Shown: positions 23,655 through 32,704, counted from the first letter of the stretch. The stretch is DNA of 36,855 nucleotides from an uncultured Flavobacterium sp. (GCF_946479975.1 NZ_CAMLIX010000021.1:1-36855), one strand, 5' to 3'. The notes: a model not told the origin generated them from the sequence alone. Translations and numbers: made by a program.

Positions 23655-24623
23655 ATGAAAGGACCAATCAGTCAGTTTATTGAAAAACATTATTTGCATT
23701 TTAACTCTGCTTCATTAGTAGATGCTGCAAAAGCATACGAACAGCAATTAGCTGATGGCGCAAAGATGCTTGTGAGTATGGCTGGCGCAATGAGTACAGC
23801 TGAAATTGGTAAAATTTTTGCCGAAGTAATTAGACAAGACAAAGTACATATTATTTCATGTACAGGCGCGAATCTTGAAGAAGATATCATGAATTTAGTA
23901 GCACATTCTCACTACGAGAGAGTTCCTAACTACCGTGATTTAACTCCAGAAGATGAGTGGGCTTTATTAGAAAAAGGATTAAACCGTGTTACAGACACAT
24001 GTATCCCTGAGCATGAAGCTTTCCGTCGTTTACAAAAACACATTTACAAAATTTGGAAAGATGCAGATGATAAAGGAGAACGTTATTTTCCGCATGAATT
24101 CATGTATAAAATGTTATTGTCTGGCGTTTTAGAAGAATATTACGAAATAGATTTAAAAGATAGCTGGATGTATGCAGCTGCAGAGAAAAATTTACCAATT
24201 ATCGTTCCAGGATGGGAAGATAGTACAATGGGAAATATCTTTGCTTCATACGTAATTAAAGGTGATTTGAAAGCATCTACAATGAAATCTGGAATTGAAT
24301 ACATGACTTTCCTTGCAGATTGGTATCCTAAAAATAGCGCTAACGGAATTGGATTCTTCCAAATTGGTGGTGGTATTGCGGGTGACTTCCCTATTTGTGT
24401 GGTTCCAATGTTGTATCAAGATATGGAGATGCACGATGTTCCATTCTGGAGCTATTTCTGCCAGATCTCAGATTCAACAACTAGTTATGGTTCTTATTCT
24501 GGAGCTGTTCCAAATGAAAAAATCACTTGGGGTAAATTAGATATCAAAACCCCTAAATTTATTATTGAGTCGGATGCTACCATTGTTGCTCCGTTAATTT
24601 TTGCATATTTATTAGATTTATAA
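23655..24623 (+). CDS. Deoxyhypusine synthase-like protein
   Basis: A 322-residue member of the deoxyhypusine synthase superfamily, NAD-dependent enzymes that move the aminobutyl group of spermidine. SCTGANLEEDIMNLVAHSHY and FFQIGGGIAGDFPICVVPML line the NAD and polyamine sites, and K294 in KITWGKLDI matches the lysine that forms the enzyme-aminobutyl intermediate. Bacteria lack eIF5A, and some homologues make homospermidine instead. It follows an arginine decarboxylase, supporting a polyamine substrate. The next gene begins 8 bases after its stop. Confidence 0.85.
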   Translation: MKGPISQFIEKHYLHFNSASLVDAAKAYEQQLADGAKMLVSMAGAMSTAEIGKIFAEVIRQDKVHIISCTGANLEEDIMNLVAHSHYERVPNYRDLTPEDEWALLEKGLNRVTDTCIPEHEAFRRLQKHIYKIWKDADDKGERYFPHEFMYKMLLSGVLEEYYEIDLKDSWMYAAAEKNLPIIVPGWEDSTMGNIFASYVIKGDLKASTMKSGIEYMTFLADWYPKNSANGIGFFQIGGGIAGDFPICVVPMLYQDMEMHDVPFWSYFCQISDSTTSYGSYSGAVPNEKITWGKLDIKTPKFIIESDATIVAPLIFAYLLDL

Positions 24624-24631
24624 AATAATTT

Positions 24632-25048
24632 ATGAAAAGAGTTATAGTAGACTACGCTAAACTTACCAACGAAATTTTGAACCTTTTGGTAGAAAAATTT
24701 CCTGATGGTTACGACGATTCGGATGTAATCCGTTTTAGAAATGCTAAGAACGAATTGATTGAAGCTGTCGAAGTTCGTACAGAAGATACCATTTACTTAG
24801 TAAAAATTAGTACTAAACTTGCTGATAGAATTGAAAACTACGATGAAGATGATGATATTGATGTTGATGTAGACGCAATTGCACCAGTAAAAGGATTGGA
24901 TCTTGATGACGATATTAATGATGATGACGATGACGATGATAATCAAGACAAACCCGATTCTGATGGTACAGATGGTGATGACGACGATGACGATGATGAT
25001 GACAAAGCAGATACTGATTACGATGAAGACGAGGAGGATGAAGATTAA
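24632..25048 (+). CDS. Small protein with an extreme Asp/Glu-rich C-terminus
   Basis: A 138-residue protein in two parts. Residues 1-70 form an ordered, mixed alpha/beta-like segment (RVIVDYAKLTNEILNLL, then a DSDVIRFRNAKNELIEAVEV strand pair). Residues 71-138 are almost all Asp and Glu with runs of seven or more Asp, likely disordered and highly acidic. No family role is recognised. It starts 8 bases after the DHS-like gene and shares its terminator, so the two are co-transcribed. The tail may bind divalent cations, polyamines or basic proteins; that is inference. Confidence 0.75.
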   Translation: MKRVIVDYAKLTNEILNLLVEKFPDGYDDSDVIRFRNAKNELIEAVEVRTEDTIYLVKISTKLADRIENYDEDDDIDVDVDAIAPVKGLDLDDDINDDDDDDDNQDKPDSDGTDGDDDDDDDDDKADTDYDEDEEDED

Positions 25049-25067
25049 TTCATTTTCTTTAAAATAT

Positions 25068-25099
25068 AAAAAAAGGAACTCTATTGGGTTCCTTTTTTT
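25068..25099. terminator. Hairpin terminator of the DHS-like operon
   Basis: A perfect 12-bp stem, AAAAAAAGGAAC with GTTCCTTTTTTT, around an 8-base loop ends the DHS-like and acidic-protein genes before recQ. Confidence 0.85.
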
Positions 25100-25130
25100 A
25101 TATTTTGAATTAAAATTTAAACAAAATTTA

Positions 25131-25138
25131 TATTTTTG
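25131..25138 (+). promoter_or_regulatory. -7 promoter element of recQ
   Basis: TATTTTTG matches TAnnTTTG and would give a leader of about 50 bases to the ATG at 25193. TTG lies 23 bases upstream instead of 19. Confidence 0.38.
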
Positions 25139-25192
25139 TGTTTTGTAAGATTATTTTTAATATTATCTTTTAAGCATAAAAATTATACGCCT

Positions 25193-27316
25193 ATGACTTC
25201 AGAAATTTTACACGCTACTTTAAAAGAAAATTTTGGTTTTGAAAAATTCAGACCCAATCAGGAAACCATAATTAATACTATATTATCGGGACAGGACGCT
25301 TTAGCCATTATGCCTACAGGAGGTGGAAAATCAATATGTTTTCAACTTTCAGCTCTTATTCTGCCTGGAATTACAATTGTAATTTCGCCTTTAATTGCCT
25401 TAATGAAAGATCAAGTAGACAGTTTGAAAACAAACGGAATAGCTGCTTGTTTTATAAATAGTTCGCAGTCCTCTCAAGAACAGCAATATTATATAGATAA
25501 TTTAAAATCAAACACTTTTAAATTGGTTTATATTGCTCCAGAAAGTCTTTCTTATTTAGACATGGCTTTTAATGAATTGAATATTAGCTTGATAGCAATT
25601 GATGAAGCACATTGTATTTCATCATGGGGTCATGATTTTAGACCTGCTTACACCAATTTAGGTTATTTAAAAAGTCGCTTCCCTTCTACTCCAGTTCTTG
25701 CATTAACAGCTACAGCAGATAAAGCTACTCGTACAGATATTACAAAACAACTGAATCTAAAAAAGCCAAAAACTTTTATAGCTTCTTTTGATCGTAAGAA
25801 TTTAAGTTTAGAAGTTCGTCCTGCTTTAGATCGTGTTAAACAGATTATAGATTTTGTGTCAGATAAACCAAATGAATCTGGAATTATATATTGTCTAAGT
25901 CGCAAAACTACCGAAGAACTGGCTGAAAAATTAAAGAAAAACGGAATTACAGCAAAAGCTTATCATGCTGGTTTAGATAATGATACTCGTGCAAAAACGC
26001 AGGATCAATTTATAAATGATGATTGTCAAGTGGTTTGCGCCACTATTGCTTTCGGAATGGGAATCGACAAGTCGAATGTGCGCTGGGTAATTCATTACAA
26101 TCTTCCAAAAAATATAGAAGGATATTATCAAGAGATTGGGCGTGCCGGACGTGACGGTCTACCAGCTGAAACAGTTTTGTTTGAAAGTTATGCTGATGTG
26201 ATTCAGCTTCAAAAATTTGCTTCGGAAGGGTTGAATGCTGATATTCAATTGGCAAAACTAGATCGTATGAAGCAATATGCAGATGCTGTAAGCTGTCGTA
26301 GAAAAATTCTGCTTTCGTATTTTGGAGAATTGGTAAACGAGAATTGCGGAAACTGCGATATTTGCAAAAATCCTCCAACTTTTTTCGATGGTACGATTCT
26401 CGCGCAAAAGGCATTGTCTGCTATTGTTCGTTTAAAAGAATCTGAACCTTTAGCCGTAATTGTTGATTTTTTAAGAGGCTCGAGAAACGCATATATCTAC
26501 GAAAAAAATTATCAAACGCTAAAAACGTACGGAATTGGCGATGACATTTCTTGGTACGACTGGAATCAATATCTTATTCAATTAATAAATTTAGGATATT
26601 GCGAAATTGCCTTTCATCAGCACAATAAAATTCTCCTTACTCCTTTTGCCAAAAAAGTTTTGTTTGAAGGAGAAAAAGTAAAACTGACAACAGTTGTCAA
26701 AAAAGTAATTGATAAAAACGAAATCAAAGAAGCGAAAACAAAAATTGCTAAAAATTCACTTTTTGAAACACTTCGAAAATTACGTTATGAAATTGCAAAG
26801 GAAGAAGAAGTTCCAGCGTATGTTATTTTTAGTGATGCCTCCTTACGTCAGATGGAAATTTTAAGACCTATGACAGACGAAGATTTTCTTGCGGTTGAAG
26901 GAGTTGGTAAAGCCAAGTTTGAAAAATATGGTCCTGAGTTTATCAATGCGATCATTGAGTTTTATAAAAACAAATCGGTTGTTAAAAAAGAGAAAAAGGA
27001 AAACACTTATAAGAAAACTTTAGAATTGTTTGAGAGTGGAATTTCTGTTGAAGAAATAGCAGAAAGACGAAGTTTAGGACAAACTACGATTATTTCTCAT
27101 TTGGCTAAATTATATGTGGACGGACATGATATCGATTTAAGTCAATTTGTTTCTGAAGATGAAATTTCTAAAATTGAAAAAGCACAAATTGAATTGGAAA
27201 AACCTGAAGCTTTAAGACCTTACTTTGAATATTTTGAAGAAAAAATGTCTTACGATAAAATTCGATTTGGATTGGCTTTTATTGAAAGAAGAGATAACAA
27301 AACAGCCATGTTATAA
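25193..27316 (+). CDS. recQ: ATP-dependent DNA helicase RecQ
   Basis: A 707-residue 3'-5' DNA helicase for recombination and replication-fork repair. Walker A reads PTGGGKS (41-47) and DEAH is at 137-140 (IDEAHCISSWGHDFR). The second RecA lobe contains IGRAGRDGLPAE. The zinc-binding CRRKILLSYFGE with CGNCDICKNPP follows, then a winged helix, an HRDC domain (FSDASLRQMEILRP, VEGVGKAKFEKYG) and a C-terminal helix-turn-helix segment (GISVEEIAERRSLGQTTII) seen in many Bacteroidota RecQ proteins. An in-frame TTG at 25136 is rejected because it overlaps the promoter. The stop codon lies inside a hairpin terminator. Confidence 0.95.
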   Translation: MTSEILHATLKENFGFEKFRPNQETIINTILSGQDALAIMPTGGGKSICFQLSALILPGITIVISPLIALMKDQVDSLKTNGIAACFINSSQSSQEQQYYIDNLKSNTFKLVYIAPESLSYLDMAFNELNISLIAIDEAHCISSWGHDFRPAYTNLGYLKSRFPSTPVLALTATADKATRTDITKQLNLKKPKTFIASFDRKNLSLEVRPALDRVKQIIDFVSDKPNESGIIYCLSRKTTEELAEKLKKNGITAKAYHAGLDNDTRAKTQDQFINDDCQVVCATIAFGMGIDKSNVRWVIHYNLPKNIEGYYQEIGRAGRDGLPAETVLFESYADVIQLQKFASEGLNADIQLAKLDRMKQYADAVSCRRKILLSYFGELVNENCGNCDICKNPPTFFDGTILAQKALSAIVRLKESEPLAVIVDFLRGSRNAYIYEKNYQTLKTYGIGDDISWYDWNQYLIQLINLGYCEIAFHQHNKILLTPFAKKVLFEGEKVKLTTVVKKVIDKNEIKEAKTKIAKNSLFETLRKLRYEIAKEEEVPAYVIFSDASLRQMEILRPMTDEDFLAVEGVGKAKFEKYGPEFINAIIEFYKNKSVVKKEKKENTYKKTLELFESGISVEEIAERRSLGQTTIISHLAKLYVDGHDIDLSQFVSEDEISKIEKAQIELEKPEALRPYFEYFEEKMSYDKIRFGLAFIERRDNKTAML

Positions 27317-27330
27317 GTAACATGGCTGTT
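27301..27330. terminator. Bidirectional hairpin overlapping the recQ stop codon
   Basis: A perfect 13-bp stem, AACAGCCATGTTA with TAACATGGCTGTT. The last recQ codons and TAA form the left arm and loop, so termination structure and stop codon overlap. Confidence 0.8.
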
Positions 27331-27351
27331 TGAGTTTAATTTTTATCAGAA

Positions 27352-28824
27352 TTAATAAGTTCTGCCTAATTTAGATGACCATAAAGCTTTACCATTCAAG
27401 TAAATAAACAAGTTCCCATCATCTTGCAGTGTTAAATCTGCTCCAGGATTTTTATCTGTTTTGCTGCTCCATATCATTATTCCATTTCTTTTTAAAACCA
27501 AATTTCCATCTGACTGCATTGTCGCTATAGCTCCTTGGTATGCAGTTCCGTAAGTATTAGTAGCCCAAATAGGTTTTCTTCCTCCAGATATTAAATCATA
27601 TAGTACTAAATTTCCATCTGACTGCATCTGTAACTCATATCTTTTATTATTTGAAAAAAGAGATTTGCCAATATATAAAGTTTCACCAACACTAAGTTTA
27701 TTTTTAAGAATTAAGCCATACCTAGATGACCATAAAGCTTTACCATTTAAGTAAATTACTAGGTTTCCGTCATCTTGCATTATTAAATCAGCTCCAGGAT
27801 TCATATCAGTTCTAGAACTCCATAAAGCTTTTCCATTTTTGTATAAAACCAAATTTCCGTCTGGCTGCATCGTTATTGTTGATCCTTGATAAGCGCTTCC
27901 GTATGTATTGGTAGTCCATTCCACTCTTTTCCCTCCAGAAATTAAATCATATACTACTAGATTTCCATCTGCCTGCATCGCAAACTGATATCTTTTATTA
28001 TTTGACAAAAGAGATTCACCTCCAATTAAAGTTTCGCCAACATAAAGTTTAGATCTAGTAACCCCTGGATATATCGTCGCAATAGATTTTTTATCTTCAG
28101 CTGATAAAGTTCTATTCATTGGGAATTCGTAGTTATTCAATGTAAGGTCCTTTGAAAAGTAATAAAGCATAATAGATTTAGAATCAAAATCAGTATAATC
28201 CACCTTTTCAACAGGAAATTTATTTAAGATCTGATCGTCGATTTTTTGTTTATCCCAACCAAGTTTAGCATATGCAGTATAAACAGCGTCAGCATTCCAT
28301 TGTACTTGAAAAGCAGGATTTTGATGTTCGTGAGCTAAATTTAAAGCGTGGCCAAACTCATGCAATACGGTTCTACTAAATTCATCATCAGCAGTTTTAG
28401 AATCAAACCATCCAAAATTCATTGAAGGTTGATTTTGAGCTATATTAGGATTCACAATTCCCATATATGACCATGATCCTGCATCGCCATTCCATTTAAA
28501 AGCAATTTTAATATCAGCATTCTCATTAGGCGCAACCCATTCAAACTTAAGATTTGCATAATTAAGCCATTGATTAGCAAAAAATTTTACTTTATTCTGA
28601 ACAAAAGTATCGCCATTTAAAAATTTAATTTTAATGGTTTGTCCTGTTTTCCAATAGAACTGCTTATAGGAAACTCTACCCGTTGGATCAGAAGATAAAG
28701 ATTGAACTGTCGTACAAAGTTTTGCTGTTTCGTTTGTAGTTGCTTTAGGTTCGTTTGTTTCAATTTTGTCATCGCTACATGATACCATTAGAAGTAATGT
28801 TGCAATAAATAGTAGTTTTTTCAT
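27352..28824 (-). CDS. Astacin-like (M12A) metallopeptidase lipoprotein with two B-lectin domains
   Basis: A 490-residue lipoprotein (lipobox MVSC, Cys 16). The peptidase domain carries HEFGHALNLAHEH (zinc His 155, 159, 165; catalytic E156) and the Met-turn SIML (217-220), as in astacins and matrixins. From about residue 258 two bulb-type (GNA-like) lectin domains follow, each with QxDGNLVxY mannose-site motifs, repeated at 117-residue spacing. It should sit at the cell surface or periplasm, cutting glycoproteins or binding mannose-rich glycan. Repeat similarity is also clear at DNA level, suggesting recent duplication. It stands alone. Confidence 0.88.
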   Translation of the reverse strand: MKKLLFIATLLLMVSCSDDKIETNEPKATTNETAKLCTTVQSLSSDPTGRVSYKQFYWKTGQTIKIKFLNGDTFVQNKVKFFANQWLNYANLKFEWVAPNENADIKIAFKWNGDAGSWSYMGIVNPNIAQNQPSMNFGWFDSKTADDEFSRTVLHEFGHALNLAHEHQNPAFQVQWNADAVYTAYAKLGWDKQKIDDQILNKFPVEKVDYTDFDSKSIMLYYFSKDLTLNNYEFPMNRTLSAEDKKSIATIYPGVTRSKLYVGETLIGGESLLSNNKRYQFAMQADGNLVVYDLISGGKRVEWTTNTYGSAYQGSTITMQPDGNLVLYKNGKALWSSRTDMNPGADLIMQDDGNLVIYLNGKALWSSRYGLILKNKLSVGETLYIGKSLFSNNKRYELQMQSDGNLVLYDLISGGRKPIWATNTYGTAYQGAIATMQSDGNLVLKRNGIMIWSSKTDKNPGADLTLQDDGNLFIYLNGKALWSSKLGRTY

Positions 28825-28848
28825 ATTATAAGGTTAAAAATTATCAAA

Positions 28849-28856
28849 CAAATATA
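28849..28856 (-). promoter_or_regulatory. -7 promoter element of the peptidase-lectin gene
   Basis: Minus-strand TATATTTG matches TAnnTTTG and gives a leader of about 20 bases. The -33 region is not convincing. Confidence 0.38.
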
Positions 28857-28957
28857 AGATTTAACTTTCATTATATTTAAAAATTAACACGTACTTATTT
28901 ATAATTTTATAAAACTAATATTTATGAATTGTGGAAATACTTCTATAATACACAAAA

Positions 28958-28983
28958 AAAACACACTTATATAAGTGTGTTTT
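28958..28983. terminator. Perfect 26-base palindromic terminator
   Basis: AAAACACACTTAT is followed immediately by its exact reverse complement. It lies downstream of dinB on the minus strand. Confidence 0.7.
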
Positions 28984-29020
28984 AAATGTTTAGGCTAAAT
29001 GCCAAATAATTATTTACTGT

Positions 29021-29536
29021 TTATAAATACCTCTCTTCAAAAACTTTTTGATGGTGTTTTTGATGCCCGATTATTACAAAACCTAAAGCTCGAACTGAAA
29101 TTTGATTGTTTGATGCAGTTCCAATTCTTTTGAGTTGTTCTTCAGATAAACTTTTATAAAATAATAAGGTTGAATGTCTTAATGCAGAAAGTTCGGTCAA
29201 TAAATCTTGAATACTTCTTCCGTTTGAATTTGTACTATTTGCATAATCGTCTTCTTCAAAACTGGCCAGTGGCGTTTGATCGTTTCTTGAAAAACGCAAA
29301 GCACGATAAGCAAAAATTCGTTCGCAATCCAAAAGATGCTGAATAATATCTTTTATAGTCCACTTTCCTGGAGCATAACGATAATCAAATTTATCCATTG
29401 GAATATTTTGGACAAAGCGAATAAAAGCATGAAGAGAAATTTCTAATTCTTCAATCAAATCTCCGTCGCCGGCTTCTTTTATATAATTTCCAAAATTTCC
29501 TGAGTATTCACTATCCAACAATTCTGCTGTTTTCAT
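29021..29536 (-). CDS. DinB-superfamily protein
   Basis: A 171-residue four-helix-bundle protein of the DinB/YfiT type. WTIKDIIQHLLDCERIFAYRALRFSR gives the first metal His, and the C-terminal GHQKHHQKVFEERYL supplies the other two, the usual Ni/Zn triad. Members serve as thiol-dependent transferases or damage-response proteins; the substrate is unknown. It lies 11 bases after the PEP carboxylase gene on the same strand and shares a terminator, so the two form an operon without an obvious metabolic link. Confidence 0.82.
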   Translation of the reverse strand: MKTAELLDSEYSGNFGNYIKEAGDGDLIEELEISLHAFIRFVQNIPMDKFDYRYAPGKWTIKDIIQHLLDCERIFAYRALRFSRNDQTPLASFEEDDYANSTNSNGRSIQDLLTELSALRHSTLLFYKSLSEEQLKRIGTASNNQISVRALGFVIIGHQKHHQKVFEERYL

Positions 29537-29547
29537 AACTTTAAATT

Positions 29548-32133
29548 TTAAGCTGAGTTTCTACTAGCGTTCGTATTTCCAAAAAGAGATCTGGTTACGA
29601 TTTTCTCGTAAACTTTAATTAGTTCTTCGTTTGGAACTTCTTCTTTGTTCAACTCATTAATTCTCAACAAAGCATATTGCTGAATTGTCAACAATGGCAA
29701 TACAATACGTTCTCTAATTTGAATTGAAGCAATTCCATCAGGATAATTTTCCATCAAAGTTTTATGACCTGCAATTTTCAACAGCAATCTTTTTGTTTCT
29801 AAAAACTCATCGTGAATGATATTCCAAAACTCACCAAATTCAGGATCTTTACTCATGTAAGCTGTTAAAGGCAAGAATGATTTTGCCAATGACATCATAC
29901 TGTTTTCAAGTAAAGTTTTGAAGAATAACGAATTGTGGTACAAATCACTAACTTTATCCCATTGTCCATTTTCTTCAAAATGTTTCAAAGCAGTACCTAC
30001 CCCAAAGAATCCAGGAACGTTTTGTTTCAATTGACTCCAAGAACCTACAAACGGAATCGCTCTTAAATCGGCAAAATCTAAAGATTCAGATTTACTTCTT
30101 TTTGATGGTCGGCTTCCAATGTTTGTTTTAGAATAATATTTCAACGTACTCATTTTTTCCAAATACGGAATAAACTTTGGATGATTTTTAAAACTTAAAT
30201 ATTTCTCATATCCTAAATCAGCTAACTGATTCAAAATCTGAGTTTCATCAGCAGATAATTCGTTTTTATCTTTACTAAAAACCTGATTAGTTACACCAGC
30301 AGTTACCAAGTTTTCAATATTATATCGGCAAGAATCTAAAGTTCCAAAATTAGAACTAATAGTTTGTCCTTGAACAGTAATTTGAATTTCTTTATTTTCG
30401 ATTTTTGGTCCTAAAGACGCGTAAAACTTATGTGTTTTTCCACCACCACGAGCGGGAGGTCCGCCACGTCCATCAAAGAAAATAGCTTTAATTCCGTATT
30501 GTCTAGAAATTTCAGTTAATGAAATTTTAGCTTGATAAATACTCCAGTTTGCCATTAAATAACCACCATCTTTTGTTCCATCTGAGAAACCAAGCATAAT
30601 TGTCTGCTCATTTCCTCTAGATTTTAAATGTGCAGAATATTCTGGATTTGTATACAACTGTTCCATAATAGAATGCGCGTTTTGTAAATCATCTACAGAT
30701 TCAAAAAGCGGAATAATATCAACTGTAGGATTTTCCCAATTATTCAAACGAATCATTGCAAAAGTTTCCATTACATTCAAGGCACTTTCGTTATTACTAA
30801 TAATATAACGATTCGCTCCTTCTTCACCATTATTCTGCTGAATTGTTTTAATTGCCTGAACAGATTCTAAAGTATATCTAGTAATTTCATCTTCAAAATC
30901 ATTCGGATTTAAATCCCCTTTAACTTTAGATAAAACAGTAATTTTTTCCTCTTCTGTTAACTCATAATAGTTTTTAGGAAAAATATCAGAACCTGAGTTC
31001 AAATAATGATCAACAACATCTTTAAATACTTTGTTATGAATTTTACTATTCTGACGAATATCTAAAGTTGCAAAATGAAAACCGAATAAGTTGATTTTTA
31101 CCAATAATGCTTCTAATTCATCTAAGTATAAAGACTGATGTTTTTCAATTATGATCGCTCTAATTTTGTTTAATTGCGTCAATAATTCATCTAAAGTGAT
31201 GAAAATATCCCCTTTAGAATAAAACACAGAACGATAAAGTTTATGTTCAAGATCAGACACTAAAGTATCTACGCCTGAGAAAGTTAGCTTACGTTTTAGA
31301 TTTCTCATTTCTACATAATAACATTTCAAAATTGAAGTTCGTAAGCGATCTGCAACTTTCAAAGTAATTTCGGTAGTAACAAACGGATTTCCGTCACGGT
31401 CACCTCCAGGCCAGAAACCTAATTTGATTAATTGGTTTTGGATAGGATTTCCTTCCATGATATTTTTTTGAAGATAATGTACAATTTCTCCCGCCGTAGC
31501 GTAAAATACATTTTCTAAGTACCAAATTAAACTAACCGCTTCATCATAAGGATTTGGTTTTTCATGCTGAATAAAAGGAGTTTTCCCTAACTGTGCCAGC
31601 AATTGTTTAATCTGCAGTAAATCATTCTGACGAATTGCTTCGGTCAAGTCATTTATAATTCCTAAAACTGGTCCAGGATAAAACTGCGTTGGATGCGCTG
31701 TTAAAACGGTACGAACATTGAAGTTTTCTAAAAACTCAATTAATTCATGATCTTTCTCTTTAGCATCTGATTTTTCTTTAATATCACGCAAAGAGCCACG
31801 TCCTTCCATATTATTAACTTCTGGAAAAGCGGCATCTTCGATAGCATCAAATAATACAATCTGACGCTCGATATATTGAATAAAGCGAAACATTAAGTCG
31901 ACTTTTTCAGTTTCAGAAGCGTTGCTTAAGAATTTATTAGAGAAAAAATCAAAAATTTCCTTTGGAGTTTCTTGTTTTTTAAAGCCTGTTTCGCAAGTTT
32001 CTGTAAATAAAGGAAGTAAAACTCCCGTATTATCTATAGAATCAAATGGTAATGTTATAAAAACACTATTATAAATGTGGTATTTTGAGAGAACGTCTTG
32101 ATTAAAACGTTCAATTTTTGGCAACGTATACAT
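29548..32133 (-). CDS. ppc: Phosphoenolpyruvate carboxylase
   Basis: An 861-residue enzyme that carboxylates phosphoenolpyruvate to oxaloacetate. Catalytic H147 lies in VLTAHPTQFYPG. FWPGGDRDGNPFVT, MLGFSDGTKDGGYLMANW (active-site Lys) and FFDGRGGPPARGGG (substrate Arg loop) are all present, and NESALNVMETFAMIRL fits the family. The C-terminus ends NTNASRNSA where most PEPCs end RNTG or QNTG, so the normally invariant terminal Gly is replaced by Ala. It heads an operon with dinB. The Lrp/AsnC regulator lies upstream on the same strand, separated by a terminator. Confidence 0.95.
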   Translation of the reverse strand: MYTLPKIERFNQDVLSKYHIYNSVFITLPFDSIDNTGVLLPLFTETCETGFKKQETPKEIFDFFSNKFLSNASETEKVDLMFRFIQYIERQIVLFDAIEDAAFPEVNNMEGRGSLRDIKEKSDAKEKDHELIEFLENFNVRTVLTAHPTQFYPGPVLGIINDLTEAIRQNDLLQIKQLLAQLGKTPFIQHEKPNPYDEAVSLIWYLENVFYATAGEIVHYLQKNIMEGNPIQNQLIKLGFWPGGDRDGNPFVTTEITLKVADRLRTSILKCYYVEMRNLKRKLTFSGVDTLVSDLEHKLYRSVFYSKGDIFITLDELLTQLNKIRAIIIEKHQSLYLDELEALLVKINLFGFHFATLDIRQNSKIHNKVFKDVVDHYLNSGSDIFPKNYYELTEEEKITVLSKVKGDLNPNDFEDEITRYTLESVQAIKTIQQNNGEEGANRYIISNNESALNVMETFAMIRLNNWENPTVDIIPLFESVDDLQNAHSIMEQLYTNPEYSAHLKSRGNEQTIMLGFSDGTKDGGYLMANWSIYQAKISLTEISRQYGIKAIFFDGRGGPPARGGGKTHKFYASLGPKIENKEIQITVQGQTISSNFGTLDSCRYNIENLVTAGVTNQVFSKDKNELSADETQILNQLADLGYEKYLSFKNHPKFIPYLEKMSTLKYYSKTNIGSRPSKRSKSESLDFADLRAIPFVGSWSQLKQNVPGFFGVGTALKHFEENGQWDKVSDLYHNSLFFKTLLENSMMSLAKSFLPLTAYMSKDPEFGEFWNIIHDEFLETKRLLLKIAGHKTLMENYPDGIASIQIRERIVLPLLTIQQYALLRINELNKEEVPNEELIKVYEKIVTRSLFGNTNASRNSA

Positions 32134-32165
32134 AATTGTGTTGTAGTTGGTTGGTTAATTAGTCA

Positions 32166-32194
32166 TAAAAAAACCCCAAGAATAAACTTGAGGT
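32166..32194 (-). terminator. Terminator of the Lrp/AsnC gene
   Basis: On the minus strand ACCTCAAG pairs with CTTGGGGT (one G-U) around a 6-base loop, followed by seven T. It isolates the regulator from ppc. Confidence 0.78.
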
Positions 32195-32224
32195 ATATTT
32201 TAATATAGCAATCAAGAAAAGTTT

Positions 32225-32704
32225 TTACATATTTTTAAAAATAGTATGCATCAAACGCTTCTTATCGTTTATACTTTCCTCTAAAGAGATCATAGTTTCA
32301 GTTCTGTAAACACCTTCAATATCGTCAATCATAAAGATTACCTCTTTTGCGTGTTTAGTGTCTTTTGCTCTAATTTTACAAAAGATATTGAATTTTCCTG
32401 TAGTTACAGACGCTACAGTTACGAATGGAATTTGATTAATTCTTTCTAATACAAATTTAGTTTGAGATGTATTATTAAGGAAAACCCCAACATAAGCAAT
32501 AAATGAATAACCTAATTTATCGTAATCCAAGGCCAATGAAGAACCCATGATGATACCGGCATCCTCCATCTTTTTTACTCTAACATGTACTGTTCCAGCA
32601 GATATCAATAATTTTTTTGCAATGTCAGTAAACGGAACTCTCGTATTGTCTATTAACATATCTAAAATCTGGTGATCTACTTCATCTAAACGAAATTTAC
32701 TCAT
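32225..32704 (-). CDS. Lrp/AsnC family transcriptional regulator
   Basis: A 159-residue regulator. An N-terminal winged HTH (LDEVDHQILDMLIDNTRVPFTDIAKKLLISAGTVHVRVKKMEDAG, here cut to its key parts FTDIAKKLLISAGTVHVRV) is followed by the ferredoxin-like RAM ligand domain (VAYVGV-type strand, FNIFCKIRA, VEGV-type turn IEGVYRTETMISLEE). Such proteins form octamers and respond to amino acids. The ligand is unknown. It lies upstream of ppc and downstream of the M14 carboxypeptidase on the same strand, but terminators and gaps separate them. Confidence 0.9.
   Translation of the reverse strand: MSKFRLDEVDHQILDMLIDNTRVPFTDIAKKLLISAGTVHVRVKKMEDAGIIMGSSLALDYDKLGYSFIAYVGVFLNNTSQTKFVLERINQIPFVTVASVTTGKFNIFCKIRAKDTKHAKEVIFMIDDIEGVYRTETMISLEESINDKKRLMHTIFKNM

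Noticed and set aside
24903..25148. Met/Thr-rich 81-residue ORF inside the acidic-protein gene
   Set aside because: It is the shifted reading of GAT/GAC repeats that encode the Asp tail and carries no independent signal.
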